DNA of 64,000 nucleotides from Immersiella caudata (Eukaryota; Ascomycota; Sordariomycetes; Sordariales; Lasiosphaeriaceae). Location of the stretch: positions 2,356,001-2,420,000 of the forward strand of contig JAULSU010000003.1 of NCBI GenBank assembly GCA_030512335.1, written 5' to 3'. The notes under the pieces are model-generated. The model was not told where the DNA came from and did not search any database. It worked only from the letters and a program-made list of their open reading frames with translations. Positions 33,877 to 45,872 of the stretch are shown here, in pieces. The stretch's first letter is position 1; each line of letters begins with the position of its first letter. A program made the position numbers and the translations under genes.

Positions 33877-36800
33877 TTAATTACCCTCCTCGTCCGGCTT
33901 CCTGTTTCCGTTGGAACCAGCGCTCACGCTGGTCTTCTTCAAATTGTTGTGTGTCCAACCTCTGATATGAGTTGGCCCATGCCTAGGCGGTGCTTCGATG
34001 GGTTTGTAGTCTTTAATGGCTTCGCGATAGTCAAACGGGACAGTCCGCAGCTCCTGGCCGTTTCCAGGGTATCCGAGGCGGTGCGGCGGAGTAGGCGCCG
34101 GCTCTAGCTTCCGGTACTTGGATGCTCCCGCACCCGACGAGCTGGCCGGGCCTGGAGCAGCCCCTGAGGAAGAGGCGGCCGATGAGCTGCCTGGCCTGGA
34201 GCGAGGAGAGGGAGCAGATGCAGACTGTGCTTGCTGAAGAGGAGGTGCAATGGGGGACACCTGCGAGGGGGTAACGGGCTGCTGCAGGGCCGGCGCAGGA
34301 GCAAGAGGCATACCGTGATAGGGCGGAGGAGATACTGTGTAAGAGCTCATGCCCTCTGGAGCGGGGGGTGCAAGAGGAGGGGCCTGGAGTGGACCCATGG
34401 GGATGGACAGCGGCTGAGGCTGCATCGAGGGCTGCTGTAGGCCGTGGATGGCGCCAGGCTCTTGGAGCACGTATCCGTTGTGGAACGGGCGGCTCGGTGC
34501 AGGTGGATAAAAGGTACCGCTGTTGGACACCACCATGCCGAGGTGCTGCGGGGCCGGGCTACCGTGGGGCTCCGGCAATGGAGCCCCTTCACCAGGAAGG
34601 CCGAGCACTGGTCGTAGTGCCGGCAAGCCCTTGCCGGCACCGGCGCTTGAAAACGGCGTCCGTTGGCCTTGCATAGGAGATTGACCAAGCGGCCCGACTG
34701 GATAGTCTGAAGGCGGTTGGTATTCTGTGGGCGGCGGGTTCAGAGCTGTCCTGAGGAAGTCGTTGTTTCGTCCCGAGTCTTGACCCGGCTGTTCCATGTG
34801 CGGAGGGTACGCCAGTTGCGACGCACCTTCTGGTGGGTTGTAAAATTCCCTGGACTGGGTGTATCCAGGCTGCTCGTAGACGGTCGGCTGCTCGTATACT
34901 GGTTCATGTCTGCGTTCTTGCTCTGCCATGTCTGCAAGGACTGACAAACTCATGGTGTCTAGGGGCTGTGACGTATTAGAAGCTTGTGGGGCTGTTGCTT
35001 CTGCGGCAGAAGCGCTCTCTGTGAACACATCGCGTATGGCATCGTACGGACGAGAGGACGTCGTGGGACGCTTCGACTGCGCCGATCGGGCAGCATCTTC
35101 TTCGGCGTCGAGGACAGATGCAGCTGAGATGGCCTCTTCGACAAACTCGCTGAAAGCCCTTGTATCATCAGGTGTTGGCTCGCCATCGTCCTTGATCTCG
35201 GGCGATGGCAACCGACGGACGGCGTCTGGGTCGATACCTTGAGCGGTCAGCACGGATCTTCGGTGCGCCTCGCGTTCCTCCTCGGTTGGCGCCACATTTT
35301 TCTCTGCGATATCCTCTTTCGCGCAAAACTCGCGCATCAGCTCCTTCATCTGGAGCTTTGTGTACAGATTCTTCGCCTTCTCGTCCCTTTTAGCAAGAGG
35401 AATCGTCCTGGAAGCGTGCACGATCTCGCCGCGCGGCGACACCAAGACGGTTGACTTCCACCCCGACACAAACGGCCGCGGAGGCTCCTCCTCGTTGATG
35501 GAGATGGGCAGGACGATGCCAAGAGTTGGGTGCAAAACGTGCTTTTTGAGCAATGCCTCGTCGAACTCGCCGGCTGATTGTGTCGAGTCCCATGTGCCAA
35601 CGCGGCGGTCGATAAACATAAAGTTGGAGCCAGGCTTGCCCAGGTACTTTCCCCGCTTTGCCTTGGTGGCGCCCTTTTGGACGCAGTTAGCGGAGTCCCG
35701 GAAGCCAATGTCGAGATCGTCCCATTCAAAGATGTTGGGCACGACAATGCGGTTATTTGGGATGTCCAGGCGTGTTGGCTTCCGCGTGATGATGCGAACG
35801 CCGTATTCGTCCGGGCCTGTCGTGTAACGCGGAAGGGGAATCTCTAACGCGTCCAGAGGGATCTGGTCGCCGCTACTCGGCATATGATCGGCGTTTCCGG
35901 GTGACGGGGCATCTGCGGGCTCCGGTACGGGCGTCGGAGCGTTGGAGGATGATTCCGCAGGGGTGGACGCCCGCTCATCAAGGGCCTCGACGGCCGAGAG
36001 GAGACCGCTGACGTGACGCGGTAAGGACGGAACGGCCTCGCCATTTTCGGCGGTAGCTGCCATCTTTGAATTAGGCTGGCCGTCAGGCTGGCCATCGGCC
36101 TTCCGTTTGGGACTCTCAATTTCCGGTAATTGATACTCCTTGGTCATGAGCTCGGCCACTGTTTTCCCGTGGAATGGTACCTCAACGCCATCACGGTACT
36201 CAACATAAGGGCCGCTCTGCTCGTCATACTGTTTTTGGCTGATCTGCTTGAAAAGATACTCACCTTCATCAGTGACGGCGGGAAGCTTGGGCGGGAGAGT
36301 CAACATCATTGTGGGAGAGAAGATGGAATTGGGGCACGGAGAGGGCTTACGTCAACTGGGAGCTTATTGTCATGAAGGTACTCAAGAATGTCCAACTCCA
36401 TCATGAGCTGGTCATAGCGCTCATCGCAGAGTTCAACAAGAGACCGCTGGCAAAGTGGTCAGTGAAAAGCGGGTGAGGCGGGGATGAGTTGGACTTACGG
36501 TGTACGCTTCAAGCACGATCTGATTTTGACCATCGTACACGTGCCTTGCCATGTCCTTTCCAGCTTTGAGCTGGAGGTTCAAGGTCTTTTTTGTGTCGAC
36601 ATGCCGGGTGCGCAAGAAGGCTTGGATGTTGTCGAACTCGGGTACCTTCTTGATGAGATCCGGGTCCTGGAGGAGCTCATTGACGCTGCGGTCGGCAATC
36701 TCTTGGGCGGCAGGTTTTACAACCTTGGCGACGGTAGCAAATGCAGACTTGAGCTCTTGGATGCGCTCGTGGGCAGCCTGAGCCCTGGCAGACTCGTAGA

Positions 36801-37149
36801 CTTTGTGACGGCGTCCACGGCCGGTACCCACGGGCTTCGTGGGAGCAGGCTTGGCGATTTTCCCTTTGCCCCGATAGACGCGGCCTCTGCCACGGCCACG
36901 ACCTCTGGTCGGGCGTTCGTGGGCAACGGGCACATCATCGAGCGCTTCGTCGGCCTCGGAGAGGTCGGCGGGCTGGTAGTTGAGGTGGCTCATGGTGGCG
37001 GTTTGAAGAGGTGATGCGTCGTTGAGGTTGTGGGGGTCTGCAGCGGCGGGAAACGGCAGGGTCGCGGAATTTGTGAGGTCCGGCCCGCTGCTGTAAGTGT
37101 GCTGCTGCTGTGCTGACTCTACCTGGCGCGGATGGCTGGCGTGTTCCAT
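33877..37149 (-). CDS. Large proline-rich nuclear protein, uncharacterised
   Basis: Exons 36499-37149, 36351-36446 and 33877-36285 give 1051 residues. Near the N-terminus (82-90) is an RGRGRGRGR stretch plus further basic residues, typical of nucleic-acid binding or nuclear localisation. A helical region follows (about 110-250), joined across two introns: ...IVLEAYT, then RSLVELCDERYDQLMMELDIL, then LPAVTDEGEYLFKQI. The most conserved-looking core is about 400-590 (PLPRYTTGPDEYGVRI through NLYTKLQMKELMREF). The C-terminal 350 residues are disordered and Pro/Gln-rich. I do not recognise the family; a chromatin- or transcription-linked role is inference from composition only. A shorter start at Met53 (ATG at 36993, context GCCACCATGAG) is an equally good candidate and would remove 52 low-complexity residues. 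Introns are 52 nt (GTAAGT...GCCAG) and 65 nt (GTAAGC...CCAAG). Confidence 0.82.
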
Positions 37150-39798
37150 GACTCCATCAAGAATGGAATCCACCGCGGGTCGAGCAGACGGGGGGGAGCA
37201 ACAGAAAGGCGGCCGGGTGCTAGTGCCAGACACCAACGGTGAACAATTTACCTTAGGTCAGCGTGGAGCGCCGCAGCTGTTGAGACGGAGATGTGCCGGC
37301 CTCTTCCTCGCGGGACCCGAGACTCCCGGTCAAAAAAGAAAAAAAAAGAAAAACAGCAAAACGCAGTGTTAGCTGCTGGGAGGAGAAAGTGGTTTCTGAT
37401 TTGCAAAACGGTGTGGTTCGTTTGTTGATGTGTCCGTAGGGGGTTGGAAAACGAGATGTGTGGAAAGGTTCGAAAAGTCAGCGTCTGTTGGCGGCTTTTG
37501 GAGAGGCGCTGCAGACTGTGATCGGGCCTGTGGTGTACTCTGCAAGCCGTCCGGTGAATAGCTGGATGGACTGATGCCCTATTCAGACTCCCCACAATGG
37601 TGTAGCCAGCGCACCTGCGACAGCTCTCGTTGATGGTTTGCGTAGGCGCTCGTCGCTGGGACGCAATAATAACTTAAGAGATCCTCTCCCCGTCCTTGCA
37701 CCTTTTCCCACGTCGCTGGCATCCAGGCCGCTGGACCCGCTCCACCGAGGCTTAACCGAGCAACCAGCCAATCAGCACCCTGCATCTCCTTCCAAAACAG
37801 GAACTCGACTCCCTTTTCGCAGCCGTGCACTTTTCCTCTTTCTCTGCCACGGTTTCAAGTATTTTCTTTCAGACGATAGAGGCCGTCTTATTGCGGGCGA
37901 CTGCGCCAAGATGATCTTGCAGAAACTGTCGATTCATGCTGCTTACGACAAGCCCTAGAGTTTGGACGGATGAGTTGTAGCCGCAACGCCTCAACGCTGC
38001 CAGGGCCGAGAGCGGTTTTACGCTCCGCCATTGCGGGTCTGTCTAGAACCTATGGAAGTTGCAGAACGCCTTAATTCTAGGTAGTAAATTAGAACGGGGG
38101 AGGAGCTCAATGTGAGATTGTCGGGCAGCTCTCCAAAATTCTTTTTTGCCCATCATGGTCAGGATCACGGAGGAGCGGCGAGCTGGTCCTGGCTGCACCA
38201 GGCAACGCAGCCGCGGTCGCCCAGTCTGGCTCCGTTTCTCCCCGCTGTGCATTTGAAGAGCATCGATGCAGGTATTTACCTGCCCTGCTTGCCTACTTAT
38301 CTTTTACGACGCTCTGGATTGTTCCCCGTGTTATTTTTCACGTCCCTGAAGCTTGAGGTCTATACCTAGCCGATCAACCTGGCCCATGGGCAACAAGGTG
38401 GGACAGAGAACACAATTCGACAGTTCTCCCAAAAAGTGCACGAAATGGACCCGAAGCACGTGAGCCCGATGATGAGGTGGCAACCACGCAGTGACAACAT
38501 GCTTAACTTGGACTACAACCAAAATAGACCGCGATGGGTTGGGAAGCCGTGGCCACACATGCCATACCCCTCAAAAACTCAAGTCAGTACGAATGTTTTA
38601 GATGGCTTTTCCGTTCCAACTGTCTTCTCCGTCCACCTAAATTTGACCGGCTAGCCTCCTGATGCAAACAACCTGAAAGCCATAGGCCAGCTTCTGATAG
38701 CCGTGTCGTCCGTACGTGGCAGGCATTGACTATTCAAAATTCCGTCTGATAAGGCGTTAATATCGCCCGAAGGCATCCATTTAGTCGGTAACTCTGAGCT
38801 CTTGAGACCTGCTATGAAGTTTCGGTTGTTCCGCGTCTGCCATACAGACAGACCACGTGCAATGCCCACCGAATCAAGGCTATTTAGCTCAGCTCAGGCT
38901 GCAGTCGTCGTCCTTTCCACCACATGTGAATTAACACACTATAAGAAATCTCTAGCACACGAATGCCATTGAGAAAGCACTAGGCATGCCATTCCATTCT
39001 AAGGCTAGGGGTCCTGCTGAAGAATTGGGCCATCTGATGTAACCTTCTTATTCTAGTGCCATTCATCCCGAACGCAGGAAGCAGCCTCAAGGCAGAAGTG
39101 ATGCTGGGAGGTGTTAAGGTACCCCGCGATGTACCCCTTTCTCCAAAGCGCATTATCCGGTAAAGATGATCTATCCGTTCTGAAGCCGCTTACAGTGTAC
39201 TTGAATTTGCAAAACTCGAGATACTTATTAGTGAGAGTACCCGAGCTAGAGATGACGGCAGGTTGCTCCTTCCCTGTGAGCACCGTGTCTCAAATACCAC
39301 CAACCTGAAGTCTTCCGCATATTTTACGACCAGTTTGAGTCACAGATTAGCTTCTCAAAGTGGAGGCGACCGTCCTACGTAAGTGAACAGCTCAACTGTC
39401 TTGCCTTTCCGAACTCACCGGCTTCCAGGGGCCGCCAAATATTTTATGCCAGAAATAGTATGGGGTCTTCCTACCCTTTCACATTCTGTAACAGACAGGC
39501 TGCAGCTCTTAGGAATATGCGAAGGAACAAAAAAACCAACAAAGGAGCTCAGCATTTCCCGCTGTCTGTTCTTCTTCAACGGAGGGGGGCAGAAGCCAAG
39601 CCGGCCTGGCAGCCCCACTTCCCGTACCCCGGACCCGCTGTGGGTCCCACTAGCTGCCGGCCCCGAACCCTCTAATTGCATGTTGAGCTTTCTTTCATTA
39701 TTTTTTCCCCTCCGTCACAGAACGGCGAAATCCAACCCCACCATCCGCCTTCAACACCCGACTCGAACACCACCCACCGCCAACCACAGCTCGTCACC
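37150..39798. other. Intergenic region between divergent genes (37149 and BMT5)
   Basis: This 2.65-kb segment holds two outward promoters. Frames of up to about 115 codons occur on both strands, but none is recognisable. The A-rich run near 37334-37355 lies in the probable leader of the left gene. Confidence 0.6.
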
Positions 39799-40797
39799 AT
39801 GGCCAAAGGCCGCGGCCGCCTTGTCCAGGCGCAAAAGGCCGCCAAAAAGCAACCCCACCAACCCAAAAAGCAAAAGCTCACCCCATCCACCGCCAAACCC
39901 AAAGCCGTCCCGCCTCCGAAATCTCACCTCGCCCCAACAATCCCCTTCTCCCCTTCCCACTCCATTCTTCTCGTCGGCGAAGGCGACCTCTCCTTTGCCG
40001 CCTCCCTCGCAACCCATCACGCCTGCACCCACCTCACCGCAACCGTCTACGAACCCAGCACCGCCGCCCTCCTCGAGAAATACCCCCACGCCTCGACCAA
40101 CCTAACCACCCTCGCCGATGCGGGGGCCAAGGTCCTGTATGGCATCGACGCGCGCAAGATGGCGCCATTTTTAAAATCAAAAGGTTTACAAGAGGGGGCA
40201 ATGGATAGGATATTATTCAATTTTCCGCACGTGGGAGGCAAGAGCACGGATGTAAACCGACAGGTGCGAAGTAACCAAGAGCTGCTGGTGGAGTTTTTCG
40301 AGCGGGCGATTCCGAGCTTGGCGAAGAAGGGCAAGGTGGTGGTCACGTTGTTCGAGGGGGAGCCGTACACGCTGTGGAACGTGAGGGACTTGGGGAGGCA
40401 CGCGGGGTTGGCGGTGGAGAGGAGTTTTAAGTTTAGGGCCGAGGCGTATCCGGGGTATAGGCATGCGAGGACGTTGGGGGTGGTGAAGGATAGGAAAGGG
40501 GAGGTGAGTGAGACGAGGTGGAGGGGTGAGGAGAGGGCGGCGAGGAGTTATGTGTTTGTGAGGAAGGAGGATGCGCCGGCGCCGGGAGCGAGGAAGAGGA
40601 AGGCTGGAGAGGAAAGCGAGAGTGAGAGTAGTGAGGAGGAGTACGAGGGTGAGGGGTGGGATCAGTTGAGGGAGGAGGGTGAAGAGGGTGAGGAAGAGGT
40701 GGATGGCGAAGGTGAGGACTGCGGTGAGGATGCGGGCGACGAGGACAAAGAACATGACAGCAATAAGGCCAATGGTACGTCCAAGCCTGGCGACTAA
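39799..40797 (+). CDS. bmt5: 25S rRNA (uracil-N3) methyltransferase Bmt5-like
   Basis: A single exon gives 332 residues. Bmt5 is a nucleolar SAM-dependent enzyme that methylates N3 of a uridine in 25S rRNA. The basic N-terminus (1-45, many Lys) suits nucleolar targeting. The Rossmann motif I is VGEGDLSF at 59-66. NFPHVGGKSTDVNRQVRSN (141-159) and YPGYRHARTLG (217-227) are diagnostic of the DUF2431 family. The tail from about 265 is a very acidic Glu/Gly/Asp segment. The start sits in good context (TCACCATGG) just before the Lys-rich leader. Codon use changes strongly within the gene: C-ending codons dominate up to about 40150 and G-ending codons after. The catalytic core spans the change, so the gene is continuous. 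Confidence 0.92.
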   Translation: MAKGRGRLVQAQKAAKKQPHQPKKQKLTPSTAKPKAVPPPKSHLAPTIPFSPSHSILLVGEGDLSFAASLATHHACTHLTATVYEPSTAALLEKYPHASTNLTTLADAGAKVLYGIDARKMAPFLKSKGLQEGAMDRILFNFPHVGGKSTDVNRQVRSNQELLVEFFERAIPSLAKKGKVVVTLFEGEPYTLWNVRDLGRHAGLAVERSFKFRAEAYPGYRHARTLGVVKDRKGEVSETRWRGEERAARSYVFVRKEDAPAPGARKRKAGEESESESSEEEYEGEGWDQLREEGEEGEEEVDGEGEDCGEDAGDEDKEHDSNKANGTSKPGD

Positions 40798-41338
40798 GAC
40801 CACTCGGAAATCTCTCCAGATGTAAGAGGGGCGGGAACTCGGCGTATCACGGCGGTGCGGGGCGACCCGGCCGTGGATACCCGCACATCGCGATCTCGGA
40901 TCCGGGGGGGACACACCCGAATCAGCACGCCGCGGATCTACGACCAGGATGTAGGCGGCAGGACACGGCGGACACGATTGTCCATCAGTCATCGCCGCCC
41001 TGATGTGCTGTCACATATTGGCCACATTCGAAAGGTGAGTGCATAGTGAGCATCTTACTCGAGAGTGGCTCCTGTGCAGCCTGAACGCGTCGCTTGCACT
41101 TTGGACGATGGTGTCCTCGATGACGTATAAGCAAGATACAAACATACCAGCCACGCGAGTGGCAAGTAGAACGAATAGAGCCACAAAGGATATCAACGGT
41201 TGTGCCCAACCCTCGGCAAGTGATTCAGCAACTACACCTGGAGCCCCTCGGCAGCATCCCATCATGCATCACGTCGGACCCCGAGGGGTTTTTGAGCAGC
41301 TGCTCTGCGGCTCAAATGCGAAGGGCATGGCTGCCCTG

Positions 41339-41352
41339 TTTTTTTTTTTTTT
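41339..41352 (+). repeat. Poly-T tract (14 T)
   Basis: An uninterrupted run of 14 T lies in the convergent spacer downstream of BMT5. Confidence 0.9.
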
Positions 41353-41586
41353 GGCAGAAGAGGTCAGACGGGGCGAGAAAGCAAACAAGTTACACAACCC
41401 AGTCAGCAGGCAAACTGCGGCTTGCATATACCAATCTCCAGCGAACATGCCCTACATGACATATCTCCATCTCCGCTGTGGCGTCCGCCCCTTCTCTTCA
41501 CTGCATAGCCCGGCGCCTCTCGGTTCGTCCCTAGGATATTCAAACGAGTCCCAGGCCAGTCCAGTTCCGAATGTGGGTGTGGGTCG

Positions 41587-41620
41587 GGGAGAGGAGAGAG
41601 AGAGTGAGAGAGTGAGAGAA
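41587..41620 (+). repeat. GA-rich microsatellite-like tract
   Basis: Imperfect GA repeats interrupted by T and GG, all purine except two T. It lies in noncoding sequence. Confidence 0.85.
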
Positions 41621-43680
41621 GGGGAGGTACCCCCCACCCCCTGGCACAGTGTTTATGCACCCAGTGCAAAGTACTTCTGCGAATACCCGTTGTATATGCT
41701 ACTCCGGACGCACACTCCCCTCTCAGTCTAGGAGTCATTGGTGTTTTTTTTCTTCAGCGGCCTTCGATTACTGTCTCGGTGGGGAGAGGTTCGGGCACAA
41801 GATGTCCCCCGCGTCGCACACACGCACACTTCCCCGAGACAAAGGGAGGGGAAGACCAGATAGTTGGGCCGACTGGGGCGTTGTTCGGACCGGTCGTGAT
41901 GAGCCCGGTGAAGGGGGAAAGGGGGATATGCCACGCAACGTCACCTCCTTTCCTTCCTGTCTGCCTGGCTCACACCACTCATGCAGAGGAGTCCGGAATG
42001 ATCGAGGGTGGATGGCAGACCCATGCTCAACACGTAGTTGAGCAGTCACAATGGGGTGGTGGTTGTTTTTGTTTTCCTCACCTATTCTGGGTTTTCGGAG
42101 CAACACATGAGAATGTGAGAATGCTGCCGTCTCCTTGTCTGCACACTAGGCCCGATACGAGCCTGTCCTCACCATCCTCGCTCATCACATGGAAGAAGGT
42201 AAAGCGAGGAGCACCACGGGAAGGTGATAAAGGGGGCGGAAAGTGAGGAGAGGTACCAAAAACGGTGCCCCCAAACTCAGTCTGAACCGTCCAGACGCTC
42301 CGTCTCGCCCACGCCCCAAGCCAAGCACCTTACTAGCAGAACGCAGGTGAGAACTAAGCAGGAACCATACCGTCACGAGCCAAAGCAAGCGAGGTCAGTT
42401 CGGCATCATATAGCTCCAAAAAGAAAGAAGAGGAGGACCAAAACCCTGGACACCGGGAAACCGGGGAAGCGGTGATCGGCCCATCACATGTGTGCGGATG
42501 CAGACGTGCAAACTGGTCACTCCCCTTTTCCTCCTTGGTATTCCGGCTGGATGCTGTTGAGGATGGGGTCAATCGTTGGCGTGTGGCTGGCTGGCTGAGT
42601 CGATAGTGTTTCCGCAGAGACAAAGAAAACGGGGTGCTCAGCTTGGGTTGGACGAGGGTCGATCCCCGATCGTGTACCTTGGCTTTGGCACTTGCTGGTT
42701 TTATCCAGCTTGCTTGGGGCTGCTTGCTTGGAGATGTGAGCTGTTTGGGAAAGGAAAGCTGCGTTGATTTGAGAGTCTCTGGTCATCCCATTGTGTGCAT
42801 CCCAAGCCCTGCAGTGCGCGCAGTTTACATGAAGATATGAGGCCGCTGTGGTGAGGCCTACGATGGAGATGCACACAATGTGCTGTGGATCGAGAGGAGG
42901 GCAGATGCCAGACGGAAGCGCTTGGGAGGATTTGATGTCGCTGTGATCATTCTCCTAACTGAATCCATCCGGGTCAGATGGTTTACTCCCTCGAGCAATC
43001 CAATGAGGCAAAAATACTCAAATATCATCTCGCTGCGCTACGCTCGCTACGCTAATACCGATGTCGATGCAATGGTCTGCAGTGTCCATTCCATGTCCTT
43101 TCCTCCCACTAAAAACAGCAGAGTGACACACGCCGGAATGGGTTCTACCTTGAACCAAATGAAAAAAAAAAACGGGACAAGCCCAAGAAAAGACAACCTC
43201 GATGATGAGAAAGACCAAAGACCGAGGAAAAAACAACCAAAAAAGAACCGCTGATCAAATCCGCTCAGTGTAAGGATTGTTCGCTGAAAAGAATACAAAA
43301 GCACGCTCGCACTTCTAATATCCAACACATGATTGGATGGTGATGTTGCAAAACCTTTCACATGTCGCCCTGCCGAGCAATCCAGTATCGAGACCGACGT
43401 TGCTCCGTTTGCCCTTTCCATCTTTTTAATCTCCCTCTCACCAAAGATTACCACTTCCCCTGAACCACCGAAATTAGTGTGTGTATGTGTGTCGCTAGAA
43501 CAAAGCTCCTTCCGACGCTCAATGTACCGCTCGCTGTCCAGTTTTTTTGCCAGCCTCGACCCATCCCCTCGCACTCTATATTCTGGAACCAGAAACACCA
43601 ATCCAAACAAAGTCAACCGCATTGTGGGGGTGAGAGAAAACGGCTCGCGCGAGCCAGGAAGGAAAAAAACCAAAAACCGA

Positions 43681-43710
43681 AAAAAAAATAAAAATAAAAA
43701 TAAAAATAAT
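43681..43710 (+). repeat. A-rich tract with periodic T
   Basis: Units of AAAAAT repeat about four times. The tract lies just downstream of the YDR124W-like stop codon (minus strand), probably in its 3' untranslated or termination region. Confidence 0.85.
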
Positions 43711-43837
43711 ATCGTGAAGTCGTCGAAGTCATTTGGCACCTGCTATGTTGGCATTTCTCCTCTTCCTCCCTTTCACTATTCCCCTCTTCCCTGCCTGCTC
43801 CATAGCCTTGGTCAGGATGCGGCGATTTATTCCGGCC

Positions 43838-45872
43838 TTAATGGAGCGGGCCCCGATGAGGTTCCAGCGGTTCCAATTTCAGACCACTTCCCGGCATTGC
43901 GCGGCCATCGTGGGTGAGAAAGTTTTGGTAACCCAGCCCCCCATGACTGACCGGGCTGTGTGCAACACCTCCACCACCTCGATACACATCGTTCGGATGC
44001 GGCAGGCCATGGTACTGCGACCCAAGGTATTGCGGCGGGACACCTGGCTGAGGCACAAAGGTACTTGAGGCTTGCGAGGGGGTTGGTGTTTGTGTGTTGA
44101 AGGCATAGAGGGCCGTGTTGGCGGGTGCCGTTGTGCTCTGTTGCCATGCCGTAGGGTAGAGGCTGGGGGCCGTGGCGTTGGGGAACTCGTTTGTCGGTGG
44201 GCTGAAAAGGGAGGACCGGCGGCCAGAGTCGTGGGGACTCGCTATCAACTCTGGCATGTGCATGGAGCCGTGGCTTTGAAGCCCGGGTTGGTTAGCGACC
44301 GAGATGCTCCCACTTTCGACGTACGGGTGCGGGCCCGGATTCATGTCCGGTGGGAGCATCGCCGGCGGATACTGGGGGCCAGGCCCGCGGACAGGCATTT
44401 CGCTCATGAAAGTGGGTGGGTTGTGCAGCGCCGCCGGGCTGTGATCGCTGCTGGCAGCGGAGATAATGCTGTGAGTGCCAGCCGTCTTGGGCGGCGATAT
44501 CCTCGAGCTTCTTCCCGAGATGTCGTTGCCCTCGTCCTCGCGGGCTAGGTCCAGGTCGTCATCCGATTGATAGTTTTCGGGCACTTTGTCGTCGGCCATG
44601 ACGAAGACCTCGGTGCTGGCGTCTGTGATAAGTCAGCAATCGCTTCAGTTGGTCCCGACCGAATCGGGAGCAACCCACCGATCTCCCCCCTCCTAAACTG
44701 CTCCTCGTGTCTTGCGACCTTGAAAATTTCTTTCAGATACGGCTTCTTCTTCGCATTGTTGTTTTTGTCGTTCTCGTTGAAGAAACCAGACAGAGACTCC
44801 ATGGTTAGCTCTTCCAGCTTGGAAATGTCGAGGTTCAGTTTCTGAATGTCTGTGTGCTGCGTCGCGTTGGGCTCCATGATGAGTCTCAGAATGTGCGTGA
44901 GAAGGTGAACTCGCTCTGCTTTCGCGTCAGCCTACACAGACCATCGCCACATAGGGCTAAGGCTTCCCACCCTTCTTGAGCAAGTGATCTGGCTCGGTAT
45001 GGCGAACCCTCTCATCCTTTCCTGAACCCCACGGCTTCGGCCACCAGCCCGGAGCCAACTCGTCACCCTTCGTATATGGGTTGCTGCTCTGTTTCTTCGG
45101 CGCCACAGCCTTCACCCATATCTTCGCAATCAGCTTGCAAGCGTTTTGCTGGATGTTCTTGAAGCGCGTCCCATAAAACTCCCACAGCTCATGCGAGTCA
45201 CCCACTTTGATGCCTCGCTTCGATCGTGTGATGACGGGCGGCTCATCATCGTCCAATCCGCGCCGGTTCAGGTTCGCCCGGTGCCGCTTTCGCGTGCGGT
45301 GAGATGCTGGCGGGCCATCATCATCGGCGCGTTCCATCCCAAGATCACGATGGCGTCCACCAAATCTCCGACGCATAGAATAGTCCGGCACGTCTCGGTG
45401 ATAAAGGTCGTCGTAAGGGAATCCTGAGTCGTCATGTCCAGGGCCCACCGCTGTGGATTGTGTCAGCCAGGGTCAAGGTTGTGTGTATACAGGTTGGACT
45501 GTAATGCTCACCCGAACCAGCCCGTTTTTGGTACTGCAGGAACTTCCCCATCTGGAAAAATCGGGAGCACGTTTCTTCTGGTATCGATTGGGGGCCCGTG
45601 AAGTATGCAATCTGTCCCTCGTCGGTAACCACAGCAAGGAAGTAGGTTTGGGCGTTGATCTGTGCATGTTCTCGCAGCGCTCGCTCAATAGTCTGCAAAG
45701 GGTCAGCTTCCAAGAGAATTCAACGGCGAGCTTGCTTGGCAGACTGTACCAACGGAGGGGGTCGGATGGCCTCTGTTTCGTAGAAACGTCCATCACCCTG
45801 CATGTGCTCCATGGCAGCTCTGTCATGCCATTGCGGCCGGGGAGCCTGGCCACGCACCCAGTCGTTGACCAT
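43838..45872 (-). CDS. YDR124W-like helical-bundle domain protein
   Basis: Five exons (45750-45872, 45512-45692, 44971-45450, 44679-44915, 43838-44622) give 601 residues with every phase consistent. Exon 1 skips an in-frame TGA through a 57-nt intron (GTACAG, GCTGAC branch, TTTGCAG). Exon 2 encodes a small domain (AQTYFLAVVTDEGQIAYFTG). Exons 3-4 encode the YDR124W-like helical bundle (about 187-300: ELWEFYGTRFKNIQQNACKL, GDELAPGWWPKPWG, then KKERVHLLTHILRL across the splice). Arg-rich stretches (120-165) look like nuclear signals; the C-terminal 250 residues are Ser/Pro/Gly-rich and disordered. The domain occurs in Aspergillus fumigatus in a protein of the subtelomeric hrmA-associated cluster, linked to colony morphology. 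No biochemical function is known to me. The start context (GCAGCCATGG) is strong. Confidence 0.88.

Larger units (their letters stand above)
40798..43837. other. Convergent intergenic region with low-complexity tracts
   Basis: This 3.0-kb region separates the 3' ends of BMT5 and the YDR124W-like gene. It holds a T14 run, a GA-rich tract, an A10 run near 43163 and an A/T-rich tract at 43681-43710. A 230-codon minus frame at 43047-43739 is mostly poly-Phe/Leu and Lys from these tracts, so I do not call a gene. Confidence 0.6.

Noticed and set aside
43047..43739. 230-codon minus-strand frame downstream of the YDR124W-like gene
   Set aside because: Much of it is poly-Phe/Leu from A/T-rich tracts in the probable 3' region; no domain is visible.
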